Of a stretch of DNA of 64,000 nt, positions 42,468-50,176 are shown one piece after another. The notes under the pieces are model-generated. The model was not told where the DNA came from, made no database searches, and saw only the letters and a list, made by a program, of their open reading frames with translations. The position numbers were made by a program, and so were the translations under genes. The first letter of the stretch is position 1, and every line of letters starts with the position of its first letter. The DNA comes from Paractinoplanes bogorensis (GTDB lineage: Bacteria; Actinomycetota; Actinomycetes; Mycobacteriales; Micromonosporaceae): contig NZ_JAHKKG010000005.1 of the NCBI RefSeq assembly GCF_018829635.1, forward strand, positions 558,001 to 622,000, written 5' to 3'.

Positions 42468-42659
42468 TACGGCTTATGAGAGTTCTCCAGGTGGTGCGAT
42501 CTCGGTCACTCGGTCGAGTTACCCCGCAATTCACCACCGTGTTCGGCTCCGCGATGACCAGAATTCGTCCGCCGGTCGCCGAACCTGAGCACAACCGACG
42601 GTTCGGCCGTTGTCTGTTCGCTTCACCACATGCCGCTCGACCAGGCCGCCGCGTGCTTG

Positions 42660-43080
42660 TCCGATGCCCGCGCCGGTCCGACGTGCACGTTCTTCGCCGT
42701 CTGCATCATGCCCCGTCCGATCCATGCCGGCGAGTATGTCGCTCGCGATCTGCGTCGCCTGCTGTGGGCCGGCGCGTGTGCGGTGTTCGCTCTCTGCGTC
42801 ATGCCCCCGTCGGATCCAGGCCGGTGAGTGGGTCGCTTGCGATCTGGGTCAGGTCGTCGCCTGCTGCGGGCCGGCGTGTGCGTCGCTTGCGTTCCGGGTC
42901 AGGTCGTCGCCTGTTGTGGGCCGGTGAGTGGGTCGCTTGCGGTCTGGGTCTGGTCGTCGCCTGTTGTGGGCCGGCGTGTGCGGTGTTCGCTGTCTGTGTC
43001 ATGCCCGCGTCGGGTCGAGGCTGGTGGGTGGGTTGCTCGCGATCTAGGTCAGGCTGTCGCCTGCTGTGGGGCGGCGTGTG
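42660..43080. repeat. Degenerate 60-bp tandem repeat array
   Basis: About seven imperfect units of 60 bp follow one another. Recurrent blocks are GTGGGTCGCTTGCGATCTGG, GTCGTCGCCTGCTGTGGGCC and GGCGTGTGCGGTGTTCGCT, and two unit types (one with the TCATGCCC block) alternate. The periodicity is exact from about 42820 to 43080. The array ends about 95 bp before the stop codon of the leftward lipoprotein gene. Confidence 0.8.
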
Positions 43081-43173
43081 CACTGTCCGCGCCGGCGGCC
43101 GTCTTGTCGGGGTCCGCGGGTGCGTTGCCAGCAGCCTGCTCCGGCTGGGCGTGTGCCGTGGGCGCTGTCTGGG

Positions 43174-44121
43174 TCAGGCTGTTGTCTCCTTCGTGCGCCA
43201 CATGCCGGGCGGTAGCGGGGTGGAGGTGCTGCCGCTCGGGGCCGGGACGGTGGGGCTGCTGTCTCCGCGCAGCGCGTCGGCCCGGGCCGCGGCGGCGACG
43301 GACATGCGGCGGAACGCGTCGAGGCGGGGCGTGTTCTCCTCCACGGCACGGGCCTGCTGCTCGGCCAGCACCACCGTCAGGCGGCCGACGAAGCCGGTCT
43401 CCTGCTTGCACCGGACGTCGGCGAGGGCGGTCCGCTTCTCCTCGGCCGAGGGCGCTGTGCCCTGCTTCCAGCGCGGGTCGGTCTCGGCGTCGGCGGGTAC
43501 GGCGTACGGGAAACCGGTCTTTGTCATGCACTCACTCCACCGGCGTGTCGCGGCGGTCGCGCGCGGGTCGGCGTAGGTGAGCGTCATGGTCCGGTCGCGG
43601 AGCTGCTGCAGCCAGGTGAACTCGGCGGGTTGCCAGCCGAGCCTGGCGTCGGCCTCACCGGCGCAACCACCCGCGGGCACGCCGGGCGCGCCACCGTGCA
43701 GATAGGGCGCCTGCTGCGGGCTGGCCGGAGCGGCCGGGGCGATGTCCCAGTGGTAGCCGAAGCCGCTCGCCAGCCCGTCGTCGGCCAGCCCGAACCGGTT
43801 GGCACGGTCGCGCAGCAGGTCGAAGTCGTTGCGGGCGCCGCCCCGCCACGCCTGGCCGAAGCGTCGCATGCAGGCCGTGGTCAGCCGCTTGACGACGACG
43901 TCGAGGTCGTTGGCCTCGGCCGGGCGCGGCGCATAGCGGTCGAGCGGCATCGTGGTGGCGGCCGCGACGATGGGAGCCGGAGCGGTCATCGCCTCCGGGG
44001 CCGGTTGTCCGGGCGCGTGCGTGCACCCGCCGGCCAGCGCCGCGACGATGGCGAGGCGCCCGCTGTGTGAGAGCACGAGCCGAATCCGGGCCCGCCCGGC
44101 CGTGTGACCCGCCGTTGGCAT
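43174..44121 (-). CDS. Putative lipoprotein, unknown function
   Basis: 315 residues from ATG 44121 (TACATT seven bases upstream, leaderless-looking). The N-terminus is basic, then hydrophobic (RLVLSHSGRLAIVAALAGGC), with a lipobox LAGGC at about residue 33. The mature part is soluble, with conserved-looking TTACMRRFGQAW, ATRRWSECMTKTGFPYAVPADAETDPRWK and DVRCKQETGFVGRL. Paired Cys residues (CMRR/CMTK/CKQE) suggest disulfides. Similar secreted actinobacterial proteins exist without known function. The frame further upstream has no support. Confidence 0.82.
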   Translation of the reverse strand: MPTAGHTAGRARIRLVLSHSGRLAIVAALAGGCTHAPGQPAPEAMTAPAPIVAAATTMPLDRYAPRPAEANDLDVVVKRLTTACMRRFGQAWRGGARNDFDLLRDRANRFGLADDGLASGFGYHWDIAPAAPASPQQAPYLHGGAPGVPAGGCAGEADARLGWQPAEFTWLQQLRDRTMTLTYADPRATAATRRWSECMTKTGFPYAVPADAETDPRWKQGTAPSAEEKRTALADVRCKQETGFVGRLTVVLAEQQARAVEENTPRLDAFRRMSVAAAARADALRGDSSPTVPAPSGSTSTPLPPGMWRTKETTA

Positions 44122-44451
44122 GCCGAGGAATGTACCGGCGTGCCGCCGCCGCACAATCCCTCTCAGGGGTTGATGTGCACAGGGCACCCGGGCCGGGTGC
44201 CCTTTTCGGATCGTGCTGACCGCGTCGTGTGGGCCGACTCTGACTCCAGAAGCGACCATCGGTCGGCCCGGCGCGCGGCCGGATCTCATGCGGCAGCGGT
44301 TGTTCAGGTGCTTGCGTCGGCTGCGGTCGGCCGGGTCGGCGGTTGTTCAGGTGCTTGCGTCGGCCGCGGGCGGCTGGGTCGGTGGTGTTCAGGTGTGGGC
44401 GTCGGCGGTGTTCGGGCGCGGGCGTCCTGCGGGCGGCTGGGTCGGTGGCGT
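44122..44451. other. 330-bp gap holding a tandem repeat
   Basis: This lies between the lipoprotein start and the stop of the coiled-coil gene. The right half (from about 44300) is the 42-bp repeat described separately; the left half contains the lipoprotein promoter (TACATT, minus strand, 44134-44129). Nothing else was seen. Confidence 0.6.
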
Positions 44452-44495
44452 TTAGGTGCGAGCGTCGGCCGCGGTCGGCTGGGTCGGCGGGCGGG
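44300..44495 (-). repeat. 42/43-bp tandem repeat duplicating a gene's 3' end
   Basis: TTCAGGTG-type blocks recur at 44303, 44346, 44388 and (as TTTAGGTG) 44451, giving units of 43, 42 and 63 bp. On the minus strand each unit encodes a version of the tail RPPTQPTAADA and the sequence around the stop of the coiled-coil gene. The gene end has therefore been duplicated downstream about three times. Confidence 0.8.
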
Positions 44496-45603
44496 TGCTG
44501 CCGAGGCTGGCCAGCGCCGAGGCGAGGTCGGTGATCTGCGACGACAGCTGGGCGGCCCGGTTCTGGGCGGCTTCGGTGTCGGCGAGAGCGGTGGCCAGGC
44601 GGCGCTCGAGATCGGCGCGGTCGCGGATTGCGCGTTCCCTCTCTTCGCTCGCCCGATCCCGGTCGCTTTTCGCCTGGTTCCGCTCTTCCGCGACCCGGTC
44701 TCGTTCCTCCCTCGCCTGGTCCCGCTCCTCTTGTGCCTGGTCTCGTTCGGACAGAGCCACCGCGGTCTCGCGGCGCATGGCCTGCAGGGTCCGGTCGGCC
44801 GCGTCACGCTGATCGGCGATCTCGCGCCGCGCGGTGGCCAGCGCCGACTCGGTCTGCTGGGTCTCGGCCCGGGCGGTGTCCCGCTCGCTGCGCAACTCCT
44901 CGTTACGGGCCGACGCCGCCTCGGCCTCGCGCAGGGCCGATGCCAGCTCACGCTCGGTGGTGTCCCGTTCCCGCCGGACGTCGGCGAGCTCCCGGCGCGT
45001 CCCGCCCAGTTCCTCGCGGGCGGCGTCCCGGTCGGACTCGGCCCGCTCCCTGAGGGCCGCCGCCGCAGTGGCCGCCTGCTGGGCCTCGTCCCGGGCCTGC
45101 CGAGCCTCACCGGCCTCGGCCTGGGCGGCGTCGGCCACGCGAACCGACTCCTCGGCCCGCTGGACGGCCTCGTCCCGCTCGGCACCCGCCGCGACCGACA
45201 GCTGCTGCGCTGTGACTGTCTCGGCCGCCGACCGCTCGGCGTCACGGCGGGCATCGTCACGTTCGGTGTGCGCGGCCGCGATGCGCCCCGATGTCTCGGC
45301 CCGGATCTCGGCGACCTGCCGCTCCACCCCTGACGGCGACAGTTCGGAGTGCAGCGCTTCGGTGAGTGAACCCACGAGCTGGTCGAGACGGTCCACGACC
45401 TCCCAGGTGCGGGCGACCTCGCCGGCGAGCCCGGGGGAGGAGCGGTGCCGCATCCGTACGTTGCGTGAGGCGCGCTGGCATTCCCCGTCGTTGTCCCGGC
45501 AGTAGCGGAAGGGCCGCCCGGCCGACGCGCGCTGCGGCACCGGCCGTCCACAGTGCGCGCAGGGCCGGGACTCGGTCGCAGAGGCTTCGTCGTTCTCGTT
45601 CAT
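44452..45603 (-). CDS. Zinc-ribbon plus long coiled-coil protein
   Basis: 383 residues. The N-terminal CAHCGRPVPQRASAGRPFRYC...GEC (residues 15-42) looks like a small treble-clef/zinc-ribbon module (CxxC, C, C). From about residue 60 to 365 the protein is an almost continuous heptad-rich coiled coil with Glu/Arg/Ala composition (EERDQAREERDRVAEERNQA). The end is SLGSTRPPTQPTAADART. The layout recalls KfrA-like or structural DNA-associated coiled-coil proteins, but I do not recognise the family. A TAGGGT box lies nine bases before the ATG. Confidence 0.82.
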   Translation of the reverse strand: MNENDEASATESRPCAHCGRPVPQRASAGRPFRYCRDNDGECQRASRNVRMRHRSSPGLAGEVARTWEVVDRLDQLVGSLTEALHSELSPSGVERQVAEIRAETSGRIAAAHTERDDARRDAERSAAETVTAQQLSVAAGAERDEAVQRAEESVRVADAAQAEAGEARQARDEAQQAATAAAALRERAESDRDAAREELGGTRRELADVRRERDTTERELASALREAEAASARNEELRSERDTARAETQQTESALATARREIADQRDAADRTLQAMRRETAVALSERDQAQEERDQAREERDRVAEERNQAKSDRDRASEERERAIRDRADLERRLATALADTEAAQNRAAQLSSQITDLASALASLGSTRPPTQPTAADART

Positions 45604-45786
45604 CGCAAGGTCACCCTAGGCGCGCCACACCCCGGATCCCCGCCACGACACGGCCCCGTCACTCCCGATCCCAGCGCCGATCGGCAAGGGCGGCCTAACC
45701 CTTTCAACCTAGCATCCTAGGACGCCCAAGCGATGGTGCACGGTGTCTCACGACTTCACTCTGGCCAAAACCACAAAGGAATCAAC

Positions 45787-45838
45787 GGCATCCCGCCTTT
45801 TTTCAGGACGGGGTGCTGCCGCTTGAGGTCGGGATGCC
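45787..45838. other. Inverted repeat GGCATCCCG/CGGGATGCC
   Basis: Perfect 9-bp arms at 45787-45795 and 45830-45838 enclose a 34-bp centre with a T run. It could form a transcript hairpin or be a binding site. No adjacent gene end explains it. Confidence 0.45.
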
Positions 45839-45945
45839 GCCCCGCCTTGAGATCGTCGACTGGGTGCGGAGGCTGGTGACCGAGCACGATGGTGACCGAG
45901 CACGATGGTGGCTCGAGACCGAGCGCGGCGATTGCCCGGGGCGCC

Positions 45946-46075
45946 GGGGCGTTCGGTGGCTGCGGACCGTTGGTGGCGGCGGACCGTTCGGTGGCGGCGG
46001 GGGCGTTCGGTGGCTGCGGACCGTTGGTGGCGGCGGACCGTTCGGTAGCGGCGGGGGCGTTCAGTGGCGGCGGGG
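45946..46075. repeat. 54-bp tandem repeat (2.4 copies)
   Basis: GGGGCGTTCGGTGGCTGCGG starts at 45946 and 46000, and a variant (GGGGCGTTCAG) at 46054, exactly 54 bp apart. Each unit is itself built of two related halves around GGACCGTT. The unit length is a multiple of three. Confidence 0.85.
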
Positions 46076-46394
46076 CGACGTTTCCTCTTCTGAACCTGTC
46101 TCGCGACTCCTCCAGAGAGCTTCGCGATTCGCGTTCAGAGTCTCCATACGCGCAGTCGGCCCCGGCGGGTGACCGACCGTGGCTGCCGTGCGGCACCGGC
46201 AACCGCTGGGCCTAGGTGTCCGCCGCCCTGGGCCGGGATGGCCGTGCCCAGGTGGCCGCGGGTGGAGAACGGTGCGTTTTCGCCGGTCTCAGTGCCGATG
46301 CAGTCGGCGTCGGCGGGATGGGGTCGGCCCGGGTGAGGAAGTGCTCGGGTGAGGAATTGCTCGGGCGTGACGTGCGGATCGGTGGCTGTGCCGG

Positions 46395-47357
46395 TCAGCG
46401 GGCCTCGGTGGCCAGGCGCAGGCCGAAGCCGACGATGACGACGCCGGTGATGCGGTCGAGGACGCGGCGGGCTCGGGGGCGGCGTAGCAGGGTGCGGAGG
46501 CGGCGGGCTGCGGTGACGAGCACTGTCGACCAGATCAGGCCCAGGGCTACGTGCACGCCGGCCAGGAGGACGCCGTAGAGAAGGGGGGACGCGCCGGACG
46601 GGATGAACTGGGGGAGCAGGGCTACGTAGAACGCGCCCATCTTGGGGTTGAGCAGGTTCGTCAGGAGGCCACGGCGCCAGCCGGACACGAAACCGCCGCG
46701 CCGGCCTGACGGGAGCGCGTCCGACGGGAGCGCGTCCGACCTGCTGGATGTGATGCCTCGGCCGTCCGGAGCGTCGGGTGGGAGCTCGTGCGATGCGGGT
46801 GAGCTGGGAGTGGGCGGTCCGTCCGGAGCGTCGGGTGGGAGCTCGTGCGATGCGGGTGAGCTGGAAGTGGGCGGTCCGTCCGGAGCGCCGGTCGACACGT
46901 CGTGCGGTGTGGGTGAACTGGGAGTGTGTGGTCCATCCGGGGCGCCACTGGACGCTTCGTGCCATGCGGCGGAGTTGGGCGGCTGGCTGGGCGCGGCTCG
47001 GTGCTGGGTGTCGGCCGGCTCGATGATGGTCTGATGCGGACTGGGTGTGACCGTGGTCCGGCGTGGGTGGCGGGTGGACCAGAGCATGCGGGCGCCCATC
47101 CAGATCAGGTAGGCGGCGCCGGTCCAGCGGACCACGTCGTAGGCGAGCTGGGATGCGGTCAGCAGGGCGGTGATGCCGGCTGAGGCGAGGATGCCCCAGG
47201 CCAGGGTTCCGGTCTGGATGCCCAGGACGACGCCCCAGGCACTGCGGGCCGACTGGATGGTGGCGGTACGCAGGATCAGTGCGGTGTCGAGGCCGGGAGT
47301 GAGCGTGAGCAGGCCCACGACCAGCACGAAGGACCACAGGGCGGCCATCGTTGTCAT
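46395..47357 (-). CDS. LysE/RhtB amino-acid exporter with a repetitive insert
   Basis: 320 residues, against about 205-210 for the family. It starts with a leaderless-looking ATG (TAGGTT six bases upstream). Residues 1-105 are the normal N-half (WSFVLVVGLLTLTPGLDTALILR, GVVLGIQTGTLAWGI, VVRWTGAAYLIWMGARMLW). Residues ~215-320 are the normal C-half (LLTNLLNPKMGAFYVALLPQFIP, VIVGFGLRLAT). Between them lie ~110 residues of Pro/Ser/Asp-rich tandem repeats (APDGPPTPSSPASHELPPD) in the cytoplasmic loop after helix 3. Export of amino acids or related compounds is likely if the insert is tolerated. Confidence 0.9.
   Translation of the reverse strand: MTTMAALWSFVLVVGLLTLTPGLDTALILRTATIQSARSAWGVVLGIQTGTLAWGILASAGITALLTASQLAYDVVRWTGAAYLIWMGARMLWSTRHPRRTTVTPSPHQTIIEPADTQHRAAPSQPPNSAAWHEASSGAPDGPHTPSSPTPHDVSTGAPDGPPTSSSPASHELPPDAPDGPPTPSSPASHELPPDAPDGRGITSSRSDALPSDALPSGRRGGFVSGWRRGLLTNLLNPKMGAFYVALLPQFIPSGASPLLYGVLLAGVHVALGLIWSTVLVTAARRLRTLLRRPRARRVLDRITGVVIVGFGLRLATEAR
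46764..46991 (-). repeat. In-frame 57-bp tandem repeat inside the LysE gene
   Basis: GTCCGGAGCG-type blocks recur at 46764, 46821, 46878 and (variant) 46935, exactly 57 bp (19 codons) apart. This gives about four units of APDGPPT.SSPASHELPPD. Units two and three are nearly identical in DNA, which points to recent expansion. Confidence 0.9.
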
Positions 47358-47644
47358 GGTCGTAACCTAGCTTTGCACCTGACGGCCGGCCTAGCGCCAA
47401 TCTCACCCCGTTGGACCTCGCCATCTCCCGCCTGCCCGGGACCTGCATGTGGACGGACGGCTTGAGGAGGAGCGCCCCCCATCGGCGCCGAACCGGAGCT
47501 CCAGCGCCTCACGGGCGCTCTGCGGATCCCACCGTCCCGCAGCGGTGGCACGACGACTTCCTCGCCGCGTACCGGTGGGTGGCGGGAGCAGCGCCACGGC
47601 CGGCCCGCACCGCCGGACGTGGCGGAGCGGGCGGGGTTGAGGGC
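47358..47644. other. 287-bp gap, possible gene remnant
   Basis: After the LysE promoter (AACCTA, 47364-47369, minus -10 box), the plus strand reads EPELQRLTGALRIPP in one frame and VPQRWHDDFLAAYRWVAG in another. This could be a frameshifted fragment, but no start, family or full length can be shown. Confidence 0.3.
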
Positions 47645-48439
47645 TCAGGCGGCCAGGAACTCCTTGATCGCGGGGGCCAGGGCGGCCGCCTTGATGATGT
47701 GGGTCTGGCCGGGGATGGTGCGGTATTCGGCCTTGGGCAGCGCCTCGCTCAGGGCGCGGGCGGCGTTGCGCATGTATGCCGGGCTCTTGCCGCCGTCCAT
47801 GACCAGGGTGGGGGCGCTGACCGAGGACCAGCGGGTGGGGTCCAGGGGTGTGCCGCGGCTGGTGTCGCCGAGGATGTGCAGGTCGTACGGGAGGGTGGGG
47901 GCCAGGCCTTTCAGCTTCTTCCAGTTCGGCGTGAGCTTCATGATCGTGATGACCGGGCCGGGCACGCCGACGTCGCGGAAGAAGGTCTTGAGGGCGGTGG
48001 ACTCGTCGCCTTGGGCGATCATCGCCTCGATGTCGGGAGTGAAGGTGTCGGGGCGTGCGGGGCGGCTGTTGTCGACGATGAACGGGGGCTCGTAGAGCGC
48101 CATCCGGGTGAAGCCGGGCAGGCGGTTGGCGGCGTCTGCGGCCAGCACGGCGCCGGACGAGGCTCCGAACAGGAACGCCTCACCGCCGGCGGCCTCGAGC
48201 AGGGCGGCCAGGTCGTCGATCTCGCGTTCGGGCGTCCACGGCTGGGTGTTGCCGCTCGCGCCGCGGCCGCGCCGATCGTAGAGGTGGACGGTGAACGTGT
48301 CGGCCAGTTGCGCCGCGAGGGCGCGCGCGGGGCCGAAATCGCGGTGGCACATGCTGCCGTCGACCAGGACGAGTGCCGGTCCGCGCCCGGTCGTCTCGTA
48401 GGCGATCGTGGTGCCGTCGGCGGAGGTCACAGTAGGCAT
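47645..48439 (-). CDS. Alpha/beta hydrolase
   Basis: 264 residues. ALVLVDGSMCHRDFG takes the oxyanion-loop position, VHLYDRRGRGASG follows, and GASSGAVLA is the nucleophile elbow (GxSxG). VSAPTLVMDGGKSPAYMR and PGQTHII (catalytic His) complete the fold. The substrate is unknown. CAGGAG lies upstream of the ATG. It sits downstream of the ArsR/SRPBCC pair on the same strand, separated by a tandem repeat. Confidence 0.92.
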   Translation of the reverse strand: MPTVTSADGTTIAYETTGRGPALVLVDGSMCHRDFGPARALAAQLADTFTVHLYDRRGRGASGNTQPWTPEREIDDLAALLEAAGGEAFLFGASSGAVLAADAANRLPGFTRMALYEPPFIVDNSRPARPDTFTPDIEAMIAQGDESTALKTFFRDVGVPGPVITIMKLTPNWKKLKGLAPTLPYDLHILGDTSRGTPLDPTRWSSVSAPTLVMDGGKSPAYMRNAARALSEALPKAEYRTIPGQTHIIKAAALAPAIKEFLAA

Positions 48440-48487
48440 CGGAGCCGCTCCTGAGCGGGAAGAAAGAGATCAGCGGAAGGGGAACGG

Positions 48488-48617
48488 GCGCGAACAGGGA
48501 GACGGCGGGCGAGGTCAGCGGGTGTAGAGGGCGCGAACAGGGAGACGGCGGGCGAGGTCAGCGGGTGTAGAGGGCGCGAACAGGGAGACAGCGGGCGAGG
48601 TCAGCGGGTGTAGAGGG
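48488..48617 (-). repeat. 43-bp tandem repeat after the SRPBCC gene (3 copies)
   Basis: GCGCGAACAGGGAGACGGCG-type units start at 48488, 48531 and 48574. The third runs into the end of the SRPBCC gene, and each copy repeats its last codons and stop (minus strand: CTCTACACCCGCTGA). The two downstream copies are identical apart from one or two bases. Confidence 0.88.
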
Positions 48618-49311
48618 CGGTGAGGAAGGCTTCCTCGGCGGCGGGGTCGGGAACCACGGGTGGGAAGACGATGTGGGAGGCGACCATCGGGCCGTGGAAG
48701 CCTTGGAGGTAGCGGTACAGGACGTTCTCCGTACGGAGGCCCAGGGTCTGGCCGTTGGTGTGGAAGACCTCGGCGCCCTCGCTGGTCAGGTCGCCGGGCT
48801 TGGGTGAGGCGCTGAGGCCGAGGGCGTCGTAGAGGGTGGTCCAGGCCGCGTCCCAGTCGCTGATCATGGGGCCGAAGGCGGTCACCGGGGTGCCGGTGCG
48901 GCCGGCGAAGTGGGTCAGGTAGGTGACCAGGGTGACCAGGAACATCTCGGTGCCGGTGCTCATCGCCTCGAACTCGGTCTCCCAGTCGTCGCCGGGCAGG
49001 AAGCCGTGGTTGACGATGCGGAGCGTGGTGGCCGCACCGTCGCGGGCCTCGACCAGGAACTCGGCGGCCTGGAAGCGGCCGTCGGGGGCGGGGCCGGTGC
49101 GGTAGGCGAAGCGGGTGGGTGGCTCGGCGGCGGTGATGGTGGCGGGTGGCAGGGCGGCCTCGCCGAATGCGGTCCGCACGGTGGTGGCGTCGATGTCGGT
49201 GCGGCCGAGATACCAGGACGAGACGCCGGGGCCGGTGGCGATGGCCGCCCAGATCGTCTCGGGGTCGGCCGGGACCGTTGCTTCGAAGGTGAGCTCGAAA
49301 TCCTTACCCAT
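48601..49311 (-). CDS. SRPBCC / AHSA1-like domain protein
   Basis: 236 residues from ATG 49311 (GAGG eight bases upstream; a TTG at 49317 is possible). FELTFEATVPADPETIWAAIATGPGVSSWYLGRTDID is the AHSA1 opening, and WETEFEAMSTGTEMFLVTLVTYLTHFAGR the long C-terminal helix; a ~75-residue extension follows. It binds hydrophobic ligands in the family. It begins two bases after the stop of the ArsR gene, so both are translated together. Confidence 0.88.
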   Translation of the reverse strand: MGKDFELTFEATVPADPETIWAAIATGPGVSSWYLGRTDIDATTVRTAFGEAALPPATITAAEPPTRFAYRTGPAPDGRFQAAEFLVEARDGAATTLRIVNHGFLPGDDWETEFEAMSTGTEMFLVTLVTYLTHFAGRTGTPVTAFGPMISDWDAAWTTLYDALGLSASPKPGDLTSEGAEVFHTNGQTLGLRTENVLYRYLQGFHGPMVASHIVFPPVVPDPAAEEAFLTALYTR

Positions 49312-49313
49312 GA

Positions 49314-50132
49314 TCAATCCTCGGAGTCGGAGGAGGGCCGCGTGGGCCCGGGAGAAGGTTGCGCGGAGTCGGAGGAGGGCCGCGCGGATTCGGGAGAGGG
49401 CCGCGTGGGCCCGGGAGAAGGTTGCGCGGAGTCGGAGGAGGGCCGCGCGGATTCGGGAGAGGGCCGCATGGGTCCGGGAGAAGGTTGCGCGGAGTCGGAG
49501 GAGAGCGGCGCGGCGTCGGGAGAGAGCGGCGCGGCGTCGGGAAGGGACGCAGCGGATGCGGCTGAGTCGAGGGCCGGGTGGACGGCGACGACCAGGCGGT
49601 GTTTGCGGCCGGTCTCGCTGTGGTAGCGGCTGAGCAGGCCGGCGATCGCGGTGGACAGTTCCTCGGCGAAGGCGGCCCGGTCGGCGGGGGTGGCGAAGCG
49701 GATCTCGCCGTCGAGCGCGAACGTGGCGACGCGCTGCTGGGCCCGGGCGGAGCCGGTGATCAGGGCGCCGACGTCGCGGACCAGGCGGGCGGCCAGGGCG
49801 AGCAGCCAGCGGGCCGACAGGCGGTCGGGGGCGCGGCCGGGGTCGGGGGCGACGGCCGCCATCGCGGTGGGGGAGATGACGTAGGAGGCTGCGGTGGCCT
49901 GCATCATCCGTTCGGTGACGTTGCCCTTGCGGCGTTCCTCGACCAGCGTGACCAGCCCGTGCTGTTCGAGGGCACGCAGGTGGTAGTTGACCTTTTGCCG
50001 GGGCAGGCCGATGCGGCCGGCCAGCATGGTGGCCGAGCCGGGCACGGCCAGCTCGGCCAGCAGGCGGCTGCGGATCGGGTCGAGGGAGATCTCGGCCGCG
50101 GCCGGGTCTTCGATGACGGCGACTTCCTCCAT
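49314..50132 (-). CDS. ArsR-type HTH regulator with repetitive Ser/Pro tail
   Basis: 272 residues from ATG 50132. Residues 15-75 hold the winged HTH (LDPIRSRLLAELAVPGSATMLAGRIGLPRQKVNYHLRALEQHGLVTLVEER). Residues ~85-195 are a helical domain with FATPADRAAFAEELSTAIAGLLSRY. The last ~75 residues are tandem repeats such as SSDSAQPSPGPTRPSPESARP, predicted disordered. The core matches regulators paired with AHSA1 genes; the tail is unusual. It probably represses its own operon. Confidence 0.88.
   Translation of the reverse strand: MEEVAVIEDPAAAEISLDPIRSRLLAELAVPGSATMLAGRIGLPRQKVNYHLRALEQHGLVTLVEERRKGNVTERMMQATAASYVISPTAMAAVAPDPGRAPDRLSARWLLALAARLVRDVGALITGSARAQQRVATFALDGEIRFATPADRAAFAEELSTAIAGLLSRYHSETGRKHRLVVAVHPALDSAASAASLPDAAPLSPDAAPLSSDSAQPSPGPMRPSPESARPSSDSAQPSPGPTRPSPESARPSSDSAQPSPGPTRPSSDSED
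49327..49512 (-). repeat. In-frame 63-bp tandem repeat in the regulator tail
   Basis: Blocks GTGGGCCCGGGAGAAGGTTG start at 49342, 49405 and (ATGGGTCC variant) 49468, exactly 63 bp (21 codons) apart. A 21-bp repeat (GAGAGCGGCGCGGCGTCGGG at 49501 and 49522) follows directly. All are in frame with the gene. Confidence 0.88.
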
Positions 50133-50176
50133 GCGGACCACCCTCCCACCGAAAACAAAAATTGTCTAGAGCGAAA

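Larger units (their letters stand above)
42271..43173. other. 903-bp region with an orphan palindrome and a 60-bp repeat array, no confident gene
   Basis: This is the gap between the rbpA start and the lipoprotein stop. It holds the rbpA upstream region, a 20-bp palindrome (42448-42467) and a degenerate 60-bp tandem array (about 42660-43080). Open frames cross the array on both strands because 60 is a multiple of three. Their translations are Arg/Ser/Cys- or Pro/Gln-rich and unlike any protein I know. Confidence 0.6.
45604..46394. other. 791-bp repeat-bearing region without a confident gene
   Basis: It contains an inverted repeat (45787-45838), a 16-bp direct repeat (GGTGACCGAGCACGAT twice near 45872), and a 54-bp tandem repeat (45946-46075). 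Frames crossing it on either strand (for example 45756-46202 minus) are kept open by the repeats, and their translations (NAPAATERSAATNGPQPP repeated) are unlike known families. It may be a decayed gene. Confidence 0.55.

Noticed and set aside
42660..43080. Possible CRISPR array
   Set aside because: Units are contiguous degenerate 60-bp repeats without unique spacers and there are no cas genes.
45756..46202. 148-codon minus-strand frame with Asn/Pro/Ala repeats
   Set aside because: Kept open by a 54-bp tandem repeat; no recognisable domain or ribosome site. Described only as part of a gene-free region.
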